The notes beneath the pieces were generated by a model, which had not been told where the DNA came from, did no database searches, and worked only from the letters and a program-made list of their open reading frames with translations. 64,000 nt of DNA, taken from Allomyces arbusculus. Taxonomy: Eukaryota; Blastocladiomycota; Blastocladiomycetes; Blastocladiales; Blastocladiaceae. The stretch spans positions 1 to 64,000 of the forward strand of contig JADHYV010000088.1 of NCBI GenBank assembly GCA_027604705.1. Reading direction: 5' to 3'. The first letter of the stretch is position 1. Every line of letters starts with the position of its first letter. The position numbers and the translations under genes are program-made. Of this stretch, positions 43,901 to 56,427 are shown in pieces.

Positions 43901-46900
43901 TTGGTGCAGGTGCTGCGTCTGGATCATGATCGCCTCGGTCACACTGTTGATCCCAGCGACAAGGTCCTCAAGCACGTGCGAGTGCGGCATCGTGGACGGC
44001 AGGGGCGGCGTCAAGTACTCTATGATGCCATCGAGCACGAGCTTGTCGCGCGGTGACTGCGCAATCGTCTCGGTGAGCGTGTCACGGAACGAGTCCTTGC
44101 GTTGCAGCCACTCGTTCAGCAGCGTCTCGGCATTGAACAAAACCACGCCGGTTCGCGTCGGGTACGTCGCGCGCAGCTGCTGAAGGTACTCGCTCATGGC
44201 CAGACTCATGGACTGGACGGTGCTCGCCGCGGCTGGAGTCAGCAAATTCAGGTAGAGAACGCGGTCGCACATGAGCTTGGTCGTGCTCATGGTCAGCGCT
44301 TCACGAGTGACAATACTGCGCTCCACCCACTCGCCCGTGGGGTATTCGGATCCCGTGAGCTGCTGCATGTCTTGCACGAGCTGCTGCACGGCCACGAACT
44401 CACGCCACGCGGGCGCCATGGCCACGCGCTCGGCCTCGACCATTTTGAAGAGATCCGTAATGTACCCGACCGACCGTTCAGCCTGCTGGCCTTGAATGTC
44501 GGGCGAGCGCTGGCCAATGACTTCGGGCAAGTTCTGCATGAGTGCAACGAGTCGGTTGTGATAGACGAGCGCCGACTGGAGTAGCTGACCCGACGGGGCC
44601 GCGGCAATGGCTGCGTCGACAGGAAGCGCGGGCTGCTGCATCAACTCGGCCGTCGTCGGCACCGATGCGTGGCGCCACGACAGACCAAGGTCGCGCAGTT
44701 GCTTCAGGAGGTCCGCGTACGCCTTTTTCCGAATCTGGAGCATGGTCGTGGCCTCCGACTTGGTCGGCTTCTTGGAAATCGCGTCGGTCTCGGCCTTGAG
44801 CTCGGCGATGGTCTCGATTAGGTCCTGGGTAAACTCGGCGAGCGGCAAAGGCAGTGGCGACACGGTGGCGAGGCTTGCCGACTTGATGAGAATCGTCGGC
44901 AGCCGCGCGTCGCGCGACTCCTTCCACGCGGCCGTGGCCTTGAGCGTCTTGGCGACCGCTTCCGGATAAAAGTGAACGGTCGTCGAGAGTTCCATGGCCG
45001 GCGCGTCAACAGATGCGGTCCGTTGGTCGTCAAATAGCGCGTCGCTCTTTTGCGAAATGAGGGGCAGGAGCGGTTGCTGGAGGAGCATACTGTACTTTTT
45101 CAGGCACTTGTTGAGCTGCTTGTGCGTCTTGGCCGCCGACAACTTGAGCGCGTAGACGTTAATGTCACGCCAGCTGGCAATCTTGACGTGGTCCCTGAGC
45201 TCCTTTTCAATGACCGTGCGCTGCTGGCTGATCTCCTTGTGCACGGCCGGCAGGAACTGCGCATAGTAGTCGTGCGTGTTGAGGAGGACGTCCAGCTTGA
45301 AGTGCGCGTACAGGGCCTTGACAATCTGGAGCCGCAGCGACAGCTGGCCAATCGACGAGGTCATGATGAACTCGTCGAGACTGGACAAGAGGTCGGCCGC
45401 CGAAAGATCTTCGTGGTGCTCGAGCAGCGCGTACAGACTGAGCCAGAGCGAAGCACCGTCGCGCTTCTGCTCCTCGTCGTAGTACTCGAGGAGGTTGGCC
45501 CAGTTGTGGAGCTCCAACCGACGCCAGTCGACAACGAGTCCCGTCATGGCATTCATGTTCTCGCAGAGCGACACGTGACTCGCCGCAAACTTTTCCCACT
45601 CGTCGCACTTTTCGAGCAAAAATTCGAGACTCTGCACGTATTTGATCAGCGGCATGCCGGCGGGGAAGCTGGCGATGCGGTGCGCGATGACGACCAGCTG
45701 CTGCAAGACGGCGTGCTCGGGCCACTGGTCGAGCAGCGCCTTGAGACGCGTGTCAAGGCTCAAGAGCACGCTGCGCAGCCGCGCCGATTCCTTGAAATTG
45801 GAATGCCGGTAAAAATCGTACGCTGACTGGTTCACGTCCTGCGTCAAGTGAACGGCATTGGTCATGAGCGAGACGAGATGGGTGAGCGGATGAGCAGTGG
45901 GAGGGCACTGTTCTTTCGGATCCATGCGCGACACACGGTGCGCCGACGACCAGCCACCAAACAGCTCGAGGTACACGTTGAACGCGCGGTGCAAGAGCAA
46001 CTGGAAGCCCTCGGATGCGCGCCGTGCGGCCTGCTTTTGGTTGGCCTCGTCGTCGGCATCCACGACCTTGATATCGCCGTCATCGTTGAGCCCAGGCTCG
46101 TCACGCAGCGCCAGCGTGTGCGGGTCGTCCTCGACCTTGAACCAATCAAACTCTTCGTCCTCGAGAACCACCGACTTGGTCGCGTACTTGAACGTCTGCG
46201 CCTCTTCCCGACGCTTTTGCGCCTCCTCTTCCTTCTTGCCGCGGAACCGCTTGACCACAACTTGGAACAGTGGCATGGCGTAGTCGACCAGCGTCGCGTC
46301 CTCCTGCCCAATCAGATGCCGATGCGTCGCAATGGCATCGAGCAACGCAACGGCGTGGGCCAAAGACTTGTCATCCTGCGACAAGGCCACCGACTCGATC
46401 AGCGTCGGCAGCTGCGCCGGCTGAACAGCGGGGAGCGCCGACAGCCACACCGTCTCATCAGACATACGACTGGCAGCATGCAGAAGCAGCGACAGGCCGT
46501 GCAAAATGTCATAAATGCCCGAATAGATGGGTTCGAGCAGGTCGACAAACAGCGGGAAGGTCGCGGCCGTGCGGTTCATGAACATGGTCAAGGATGTACG
46601 CACGACATCGATACTATCTCGCATGCGCGGTCCAGGGTTCCCCGCGAGAAGCTGGTTCACATACGATTGCTCGTTCGTGACACTGGCGAGCAGCGAGTGG
46701 AACTCAGCAAAGAGCTGGTGCATTTGCGCGTCGCTGTTGGTCGGGCGCAAGTACAATCGCCGCGCCGAATCTTGCACGCGCTTGGTCAGGGCGTCGAGCT
46801 GGGCCTCGAGCCATTCAATCGACGGGTTCGTAGTCATCCCATTGTCGCGCCGTTGCAGAATCCGGCGCACGTGCAGCTCGAGGTGCAGCCGCTCTTGCAA

Positions 46901-49900
46901 CCGAATCAGGTACTGGTGAATCAGCGAGAAGCGCGACGCCGGGTCCAACGGCGACGTCGGAATCGCAATGAGCATGAATGCCATGCCCGCATGAATCCAC
47001 GCCCGACCAAGGTCTTGCGGTGACTTGACAGCGCTCGAGCAGATCGACTGTGCCGCGCCAAGGTGGCGCTGGTACTCGTCAAACGGCGGCAGGCCCGTGA
47101 GCAAGTTGATGCGGTCTTGGAGCAGCTCGGTTTCCATGGCCAGCAGGTCAAACTCGAGGAGAACCTGGTGGTTCAAGATCAGCCCAGACGTTGCTTGTAG
47201 CTGGTGTGTCAAGGCGCCAATCCCAACGAGCGACGTATCGCGAGTCGACTCGATCAGGTCGGCCGACAGCAGCAGCGGGTACGGACGCCAGAGCGACTGG
47301 GCCGTGGCGACGCGCTGGTAATCAATGTAGAGCGAATTCCAACTGCGGCCCACCGACTTGGCGTTGTCGAGCGCCCACTGCAAGAGCTGTGTGTGCACCG
47401 TCACGGCCAGAGACGGCGCCGTCTTGGGCCACTGCACTTGTTGAGCCGACAACGACGGCGACATGGCTTGCACGAGCGCGCGCAGCGTCGACGACGCCCA
47501 GACCCATTCCGCGCTGCTCTTGTCGCGAGCAGCTTTAAGCTGCTTGCTCTCGTACTCGAGCAAACGGACCGACTCGTCGGTTGGCCGCTCTTCGACCGGT
47601 ACGGCCCCGTGCGGCGCAACCAGCGCCAAAAGTCGCGGTAAATCATCCTTGAGCTGTTCCTGCTGCGTGGCGTCGCCCAAAAAGACGCTCGTGAGGGCAT
47701 CGACGGTGAGCTGCAACAGATCCTTGGGCAACTTGGTGACGTCAACCGCCACCAGCGCCTGGACGTGCTCGTGTAAGTCGCTCGTGCGAACTGTCCACGG
47801 GTGGAGACGAAGCCACGCGGCCTGCGCGGCCTCCATGTTGCCGCCGTAAATCTGCTGAAGTCGAGCCAGCGCGCTGCGGAATGGTGCAAATGCGGTCACA
47901 TTTTCGGTCGCATCGAGAAGTTGCGAGACATGAGCATCGAGCAAGTTGAGGTTGAGCTCGTGCTGCACAAAGCACTGCATCCACAGTGACCAAACCCACT
48001 GCAACACCGTCAGCGCGGCCTCGTCGGGTTGGACGAGTGACTGCTGGAGACACGCTTCGAAAATCTGCAGAGTCGGGAAGAACATTTGCACGACTTCCGG
48101 TAGGTCGAGACTGTTCATGCGATGCGCGCTTTGGTGGAACGCGTGTGATCGCTGGATCAGGTTCATCTTGGAGAACTTGAGAGACACGGCTTGCGAAAAC
48201 AAGTTGTGCTGAGCGACTTTGAACTTGAGGAACTGCACAATCGTCTTGGCGAGCACATGGTGCGAGTTTTGCACATTGAGTTCGGCCAGCTTGTCGATGA
48301 GCATCAAGAGCAGCGGCCGATCAATGCGGGACGATGCATGCCGCGCTGCATGCCACTGCAACCAGGCTCGCAGCCATCCTTGCCAAACGAGAACATCGTC
48401 CGACTCGAGCAGCACGTCCATGGCCGGTTCCAGGTGGTCGTCATGAACCTGCGCCGCCGCCAAGTACGAAGTCTTAGCCTGAATGAGCGACGAGGTCGAG
48501 TCGTGGAGCAGGAGCGGCGGGTGCGGTGCGACGCACGCATCAATGATTGGGTGGTCGGCCGTCTCGGCCTCCATGTGCTGGTCCATGCTGCCATGCGCAT
48601 TGTGCGCTGCGAAATACATGGCCCGCTCGGCCGAAAAACCGCGCTGCAGCAGATCCACGACGTAGTCGATGCCCATGACGAGTTCGTGTGCGTCGCGGCC
48701 GCGGAACGTGCCCATAATATACTTCTGAACGCTCGTGTCGCGCACACCTTGCGCGGCAATCATTTGCGTCAGCGTCACGTCGTCTCGCGACCATTGCCCA
48801 TCGACGAGCGACACTTCGATACCGCGATTGCGCATTGCACGACTGATTTGACCAAACCTGGGGTCGAGCGTCATGAACATGCGGAAGTTCGGGTGTGGCT
48901 GGACGACGACAAACGATCCACCGTCGGTCATACCGCGCTCGTTGATGAGCAGGTGCCGGTTCTTGGACGCTTCAAAGAGCGGGTTGAGCCGGTCAAGCAC
49001 CGACGGCGAGCACAAGTTGGCATTGTCGAGTAAAATCCACTTGCCGTGCTGGACAGCGTCGAGCAGAACACCGTCGACCCACTCAAACTTGCCCGCGACG
49101 CTTTGCAGCTCCTCGTACTTGGCGAGCAGGCGGTGGAACGTGCTGCTGTCGTCAGGCAACCCGAGAGCGGACCGGAACTGCGCGAGCAAGCCGATCCACT
49201 GCGCGATTTGGTTGTGCGTGACGTGCTCTTGCTGAGCGAGCGCCGTGAGTTGGTTGAGCGGCTCTGGATCGTGCAGTTGCCCGACGAGAGCGGCGCCCAA
49301 CACCTCCGTGGTCGACTTGCGGAGCGTGCGCGTCAATTGCTCGAGGCACCGCGTGCGGTCGACTTGTTCAAACCCGCCGAGCAACTCGAGCGCGTCGACC
49401 GAGCTGCTCATGGCAAACTCGACCAACTCGTGACCCGTCAGCTTCGCCGCGAGCCGAATCAGACTGGTCTTGCCGCTGCCACTTGGTCCATTGACCATCG
49501 TCATCCATCCGGCGTCGAGACTCTTGAGCAGCGCCTGCAACGGCCGGAGCATCGTGTGCGGCACATGCGCCACGGCCGACGACACGTGGTCGGACCGAGC
49601 GACGCCGACGCTGCCGAGTTGCACACGATCCGGCGTCACTTCGAGCCGCGGGTTGGTGATCGCGGTCGGGAACTGCGAGAGCTTGTTCCACAGGTCGAGC
49701 GTCCTGGCCCGATCATCGTCCGTCTGCATACGCTGCAAGTAGAGCATATCGAGGTACTCGGCCGGGTTCGTCGTCCCGTCCTTGGCCATGAGTTCGAGCC
49801 ACCGGAGCACGTCGCGCAAGTTGAATTCCCACGGCGACCCGGCCGACCCAAACTCGCGCGTGATCATGGTCTTGCGGTGCAACTCCGAGTTGAAGTGCAG

Positions 49901-52900
49901 CATGTGCCGCACCACGTCGTCGTTCACAACTTTCGGGTAGAGATCGTGCACAATGGTCATGAGATCGTAGTCCGACAGTGCTTGGACGTGCACCTGAGTG
50001 AAGCGGTTGAGGAACGACTTGGGCAAACCACGACGGCCACCACCTTCTTCGAGTGGGTTTTGCGCGCCAAAAATGCGGAACTCGGCGTGCTTGTCAAACG
50101 TCTTGTCGAGCTCGGGCAAGTAGACGGACCCGCGGTGGTCGAGGCAGGCATTGAGCCCTTCCAGCACGCTCTGCGACGCCAAGTTCAACTCGTCGAGCAG
50201 CACCCAGTCGCCAGCCTTCATGGCCGCGAGGAACGGGCCATCGCGCCAGGCAAACTCGCCGGCTTGGCCACCTTCAACGGGCAAATCGCTGCCAAACAGG
50301 TCGATTAGGTCCGTCTGCTCGCTGAGATTGATGCGGACTAGGTTGCGGCCCGACAGCTGCGCGAGTGCCGACACGAGACTGGTTTTGCCGACGCCTGGAC
50401 TGCCTTCGAGCAGCACCGCTTTGGACGGGATTTGCAGCGCGCGCAAGACGCGCAAAATGTTGCTGCGCGACGTGGGTGCATTGAGCGTGTGTTGCGCCTG
50501 CCGAACTGGGTGCGGCCCGAGCGGAATTGTGAAGTCGCCGACGCCGAAGTGTGTTGACGTGGCCAGGACTTGATCCATGCTCGCGAGTGTCACGCCAGAG
50601 CGGTGCTGCAATTCGGCGAGGCACTGGTCGGCAAACGACCGCGACTTGAGCCCATCGAGCAGCACCATGCACCCGCCGTGCAGGAAGGCGCCGCGCTCTC
50701 CGAGCTTATTGCGCGTCGCATTAACAAACTCGGACCACGCAATCAGGTCGCGCATCGAGATGACGATCCCGATGTGGCATTGGTGGCACTGGTCCTTGAA
50801 CCACGTCACGTAGGCGAGCATGAGCGTCGCGAGGTCGTGGTCGTGCACCTTGTTGGCGACAATCTGGTGCAGGTCGTCGTAGTTTTCGATCTGGCCAGTC
50901 CATATCTCGGTGAACCGGTTGCGCAGCGCGGGCGACAGCTCCTTTTTGCCATAGTCGCCGCCGGGGTTCATTGTGGCGAGGAACCGGAACCCATCGACCG
51001 CCGTGACGTGCTCGGCGTCGCCGCCCTTTTCGGCAATCAAGATCGTGCGCGACGGTTCGAGCACCGAGTTGAGCCGCTCGAGCACCGAGTCTTCGGCGAG
51101 CGAGATTTCGTCGAGCAAGAAGAAATGGCCCTCCTTCATGGCCTGGATAAGCGGGCCATCTTGCCACTCGAACAGCTTGTCACTCTCGTCGCGCGTCGGC
51201 CGCTGCGACCCAATAAAGTCGCTCGTCTCCGTGTGCTGATGGCAATTGACTATCGTCAATTCCTGCTGCTCGAGCGCCGCCAGCACTTGGCACACGGTCG
51301 TCTTGCCGCACCCCGTCTCGCCCACGAGCAGCACGGGCTCCTGGTGCACGAGACAGGACACGGTCAGCGCAAACAGCCGCTTCATGGAGTTATTCCAGAC
51401 AACCGTCGTGGGCAACCGATCAGCAAACTCGGCGTAGACGCGCGCGTAAATCTCGCGCGGATCGACCTTGATCTTCAGCACCTGGTGCAGCACATCGATC
51501 ACCATGTCGCGCTCGGTCTGCGAGCGCACGCGCTCACCCAAGATCATCCACCCGTCCTCGGCGAGCCGCTGGTAACCCGTCGCTGCGCGGTTGGCCCACC
51601 GGAACAGGTCACGCAACGTCACAAACGACGATTTCCCGTCAAACAGCCGCGACTCTTGCCGGCGCTTGCGCAGCTCCTGGTAAACGGAAATCATCTTGAG
51701 CGCATAGGTCGGCGGGATCGCACACCGCTGCGACAAGATTTGATGCAGCTCGTCGTCAGGCAAATCGTCAAAGTGCAGCTCGAGGAACCGGTTGCGGAAC
51801 GCGCGCGACAAAACTTTGCGCCCACCGTACGACGGCGGGTTTTGCGTCGCAAAGAGCATGAAGTGCGGGTGCGGCCGAACGACCTGCTGCGTTTCCGGGA
51901 TAAAGAGCTCGCGGTTGTCGTCCAAGAGCCGGTTGAGCGCCTCGAGCACGTCCGTCGGCGCCAAGTTGAGTTCGTCGAGCACAATCCAGTGGCCCTCGCG
52001 CAGCGCGGTCACGAGCGCGCCCTCTTTGAACACGAGCTTGCCCGTCTCGTCCGACACATAGCACCCGAGGTACTCTTGCAAGTCGGTGTGCTCGTGGTTA
52101 TTGATGCGCACAAACTTGTGGTATGTCAAGTGCGCCAAGTACTCGATCATACTCGTCTTGCCCGACGACGTCGGCCCTTGAATCAAGACCGGGTACTTGC
52201 CCGTCATGACCGACCGGGTGAGATTGCACATGTTGCGGTGCACCGACGGCGTTAAAATGTAGGGCTTACTCGGCCCGGACGGCGGGTGTGGGCCACGGCG
52301 CAGCCAAAACGACTCGAATTGCACAAACTCGTCGGCGTTGGGCGGGGCCGGAACCGGCTGCTTGAGCAGCTGGCCCTGCTTGCGCAGCAGCTTGGTCTCA
52401 ATCAGCGCCAGCATCCGCTTCTGCGACGCGCTGTCGAGCAGCGTCAAGAACGTCATCGAGAACCCTTCAAACAGCGCGCGACGCACGCCGTACATGGGCG
52501 CGACCGACGCGACAAAGGTCAGGGCGCGCGACAGGGTACGGAGCGAAAAATGCGGTCGGGCACCAGCACCATCGTAGAGCGACGTTTCGGCGAGCTGCTT
52601 GGTCTCGAGGTAAAACGTCACTACATCGCCGACAACGGTCGGGTCAGCGTGCGCACACGACGCCAAGTACGACCCGGCAATCATGGTCAAGTCGTCGAGG
52701 TAATTATCAGGCGACTCGACGTAAATCTCCGTGAACCGGTTGCGCAGCCCAAGCGGCAAGTCGCGCTTGCCCACGTCCGTCGCTGGGTTCATGCACGCAA
52801 ATATGCGGAACTCGGGGTGCCGTGTAATTCGCTCCTCGTCGCCGCGCTCCGTGAGCAGCAGAGACCCATTGGCCTCGAGCAGACCCGACATGGACTCGAG

Positions 52901-55788
52901 CGTCTCGGCCGTGGCCAAGTTGACTTCATCGAGCAAGATCCACTCGCCCTTGCGAATCGCCGAGACGAGTGTGCCCTCGATAAAAGAGAAGAAGAGCTTG
53001 GCCGCGGCCGTGAGCATCTTGTGCAGCTCTGCCACGTCGGCCTCAAACGCCTTCCAGTCCTGGCGCAGTTGCGGGCTGATGGGCTTGGCCTCCGTGTTCT
53101 CCATTCGCTCGCGTGCCATCTTCACGGCCTTGTTGAACAGAATCACGAGCGAGTCGTACTTTTCACGCTTGGCCGCCTTCTTCACGAGGTCGAGGAACGC
53201 CTGGTTCTTCTTGACCGAGAACGTGACCGCAAACAGCCGTTGAAACTCGTTGACGAGCGGCGCGACCTGCGACGTGACCGAAACGGGCTTGAACCCGCCC
53301 ATCAAGTCAGATGACTCTGTCTGCTGCGACAGGTTGATGACATGCAGCCGCTTGTGCAGCGTCTGCGCGAGGTACTGCACGACCGTCGTCTTTCCCGTGC
53401 CTGTCTCACCGACGAGCAAAACGGGCTCGCTGAGTGCGACCGAGACGGCAATGCGCTCGAGCAATCGCCGCGCGTGGCCCGTGGTCGCAAATGGATGCCG
53501 GTGCCCGATCGAAATCTTACCCGGTGGAATCGGCAGAGCAATCCGGCCGACCGTCATGGTCGCCTCGGCGACCTCGAGGTTGGGCGCATACTGCGTCGCA
53601 TAGTACTCGAGTTTGGCCGCGGGCAAATCGAACGCTTCGCCGAGCACATCGATAATCCGGCGGCGCAGCGACATACTCGGCACCATGCACACGAGCACAT
53701 CCATGGCTTCCTTGAGCACCTGGTCGATCACGTTTTCGTCGCGCGTGACGGCCGCGTACGCGAGTGACTGGTGCAGCGCCACGAGCGTCTGCACGCGGCG
53801 GCACCACTTCATCAAGTCGCGCGTCGACATGTACCGCCCACCCGACTGGTACGCGGACCGGTTAGCCGGGGAGTGGTAAATCTCGACGACTTTCGCAAAC
53901 GCATCGACCAAGGATGGCGCAAGGTGCGTGAGCCGCGGGAACTTGTGTGTGACGACGTGCAACAGCTCGTCGCGCGGGAGCGGCTGGATGCGCACATGTG
54001 TCCACAACGTGCTGCCCAACCCCTGCGACGCCGACAGCCGCGCGGTTTGCGTGAACGGGTCGAGCGAGGTCGTGGCAAACAGCTGGAAATTTGGGTGCGC
54101 GCGCAGCTCTTGGCCGCGCTGGGCAATGAAGAGCGTGCGCCTTTCGAGCAAGGGCACGAGCAACGAGACAACGTCGCGCGAGGCCATGTCAATATCTTCG
54201 AGCACGACCCAATGGCCCTCTTGCACAGCACGAGTCAGCACGCCGCGCGCCCAAGTAAACTGACCGGGCGTCGACGTGGCAATGTAAGTGCCGAGCAACG
54301 TCTTGCCATCTGACTGGTCGCCCAAGTGGATCTTGACGAGGTTCGAAGCACATCCGAGTCGCGTGGCGAGTTCCTCGATGAGACACGTTTTTCCGGACCC
54401 GGTGACGCCCTCGAGCAGGACAGGCGACCCGAGCGACGTGGCCATGGCAATCGCCACCAGGTTTTTTCTCGTCGTCGGCGTTTCAATCAGCCCGGGTTCT
54501 GCGGCCGCCGTTGACGACGGCAGTTGCGGTGCGCGGTACGGCGCGTCGGTCGGGAGCAGCAGGCCGCACACGTCCACGACATACGGGCACAGGTGGTCGG
54601 CCGTGATCCAAATCGCGGTGGCGTCGTCGGCGCGCGGGATGGGCTGCAAATATTGCCGTTGGACCGACTCGGCAAACTCGGCCTCTTCGAGCATGAAGAA
54701 GCGGTAAGTGTGCGATTCCGGTGGCGGGTCGAGCTGGCCATAGAGTGCAACGGCCTGGTCGACAAGCGACGCGCGATAACTGTCGGCAAGACTGTAGGCC
54801 GTGGCGAGGGCGTGTGCGGCGAGGCATCGTGCCCGGACGGTGGCGATGGCCGAGTGCGTCAAGGGGACGAGGAACGCGAGGTTCCAGCGCTGCTGCAGTG
54901 CGGGGACGTTCGTCATGAATCGATAGGTGGCCAACAGGAGGTCCTCGACGACCGTGTCGGACAGTCTGGGAATCCACGAGCCAAACAAATGGTCAATCAA
55001 AAATCGCCACGGCGCGAATGACGCAGCAATGGACCGTACGGTAACGACGGCGTCCCCGTCGCGGAAGCAAGGCGGTCGACAGGCGACGGCCGCGTGTCGA
55101 AATAGTGGATGATGAACGGCTGAACTTGCGGCGCGGCCGCGACAATTTTGGCCAGTGCAACACAGACGAGTTCGTGGTTCGAGAACGCGGCCGACGCGGA
55201 GCTCGACGGCACATCAACGTCCATGGCGTCGTCGGCTAGATTTAAATTCGACAGTCAGAACCGTGATCAACCATGATGGGTCGCCACCAGCAAATTCGAG
55301 TACACACAGGTCTTGTGAGACCCCGACAGCGCGCGTTTACCACTACTGGACGGATTTGGGCTGTGGGTTGGCGTCGCGTCCCATGGCATCGTATGGACAA
55401 TGCGAGCGACCAAGTCCAGCAGCAATGGCCGGAGAATCATGACCAAGTCGAGCGTGAGGGTCGGATCGACGAGCAAGTGGGCGAGGGCGTCGATGGCAGC
55501 GAGCTTGAGTTGACGCGTCGGTTCCGGGGCCGCGAGAATGGCGTGAAGTGATGGGATCCATGGCGAAGTCGTGGTGGGCAGGTTGTTCGCGGCGGCATCG
55601 AGGTGGGCGAGCAGGACCTCGCACGGCGCGCGCAGGTCAAAGCGAAAGTCGTCCATGGTCGGCGGCGCCACGGTTGCGACGAGTCCACCGTGATGAGTTG
55701 AGTTGAGGGTCGTGGGATTGGTGGTGCCAGTCGCGAGCACCCATGGAGGGCAGGGATCAGAGCCCACAGATGCGTCAAGGTCAGGCAT
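40979..55788 (-). CDS. MDN1: midasin, giant AAA+ ATPase of 60S ribosome assembly
   Basis: Three exons (55341-55788, 55040-55235, 40979-54965) give 4876 aa, close to yeast Rea1 (about 4900). The last exon alone is 14 kb. Six AAA modules have intact P-loops near residues 403 (GVTGSGKT), 740 (GETGTGKT), 1146 (GPTSSGKT), 1433 (GETGCGKT), 1741 (GSPGVGKT) and 2043 (GPSGSGKT). Walker B motifs are LLDE-type in AAA2-5, LEDID in AAA1 and the altered LLDNANLC in AAA6, as in the family. A helical linker follows, then an Asp/Glu/Gln-rich stretch (about 4000-4560) and a C-terminal MIDAS domain with DDSQSMS near residue 4674. In yeast this MIDAS binds Ytm1 and Rsa4 and the motor strips them from pre-60S particles in the nucleolus and nucleoplasm. 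The intron at 54966-55039 (donor GTACGG) fixes the frame; the apparent earlier frame around 55000 is intronic. Confidence 0.97.
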
Positions 55789-55966
55789 TGTCAGCTGACA
55801 TGTTGCCGGGTCGTCCGCGTCATTCCCGCCTCATTCTCCTGCACTGTTGATTTCGCTGACGATCAAAACGAACTTGAACAGGACGCCAAGCCCGGCACGT
55901 CGAGCCTTACGCAACACACGGACCAAAGAGACGAAATCCTTGCCACTGGCCGCAAATCAACCAACC
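55789..55966. promoter_or_regulatory. short bidirectional promoter region
   Basis: Only 178 bp separate the midasin start codon (-) from the start codon of the small membrane protein gene (+). The region must hold both 5' UTRs and core promoters. No TATA box stands out. Confidence 0.55.
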
Positions 55967-56299
55967 ATGTCCGGTTTTGTAAATCGTTTCCCCGCTTTCC
56001 TTGTCGCGGCCGTCGGTGTGATGTCCGGCGTCTACATTTTCCAGCCAGCCCTCGAGGAGATTTCGCGCCAGTGCGTTCCTTTCGTGGCCAGGCACGCGCT
56101 CAACGATGCTTTGTGCTCAGATCAACCATGTCCACCCTGTAGCTCGCGCGAAATGGAGGAAAAACACCTCAAGGAACAACGCGAGGCCGCGGCGGTGGCA
56201 GCAACAGCTGCGCCGGCCCAGGACGCTGCCGAGCCTTCCACGACACCGCCGGCGCCCGCCGCGTCGACGTCGGATCCGTTAACGCCGCAGTCGCAATGA
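55967..56299 (+). CDS. small single-pass membrane protein, possibly mitochondrial
   Basis: The Met at 55967 starts MSGFVNRFPAFLVAAVGVMS, one hydrophobic span with a basic start, followed by GVYIFQPALEE. A 72-bp intron (56071-56142, donor GTGCGT, acceptor TGTAG) is likely. Splicing gives about 86 aa: the span, a charged helix (SREMEEKHLKEQREAA) and an Ala/Pro/Thr-rich end. The intron is a multiple of three without stops, so an unspliced form of 110 aa with extra Cys (PCPPC) is also possible. The layout resembles small inner-membrane proteins of mitochondria, but I do not recognise the family. Confidence 0.6.
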   Translation: MSGFVNRFPAFLVAAVGVMSGVYIFQPALEEISRQCVPFVARHALNDALCSDQPCPPCSSREMEEKHLKEQREAAAVAATAAPAQDAAEPSTTPPAPAASTSDPLTPQSQ

Positions 56300-56427
56300 C
56301 GCGCCCAATGTCCACCCAAAAACCAAAATATACATTGACACCGTGCAAAAACTGGCCATGATATGCAAAAACGAATACATAGCGGCCGCCACGGGCCACG
56401 GTCGCGTCTGGTAAAAAAAACCCACGT

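Noticed and set aside
49046-52255. Two plus-strand frames (420 and 561 codons) in the midasin gene
   Set aside because: Antisense shadows of the AAA modules; no domain and Arg/His/Gln-rich composition.
54966-55039. Continuous midasin frame running through 55000 with an apparent start there
   Set aside because: The segment is better explained as a 74-bp intron (GTACGG ... CCCAG) that joins the upstream exon in phase; the apparent start codon is TTG.
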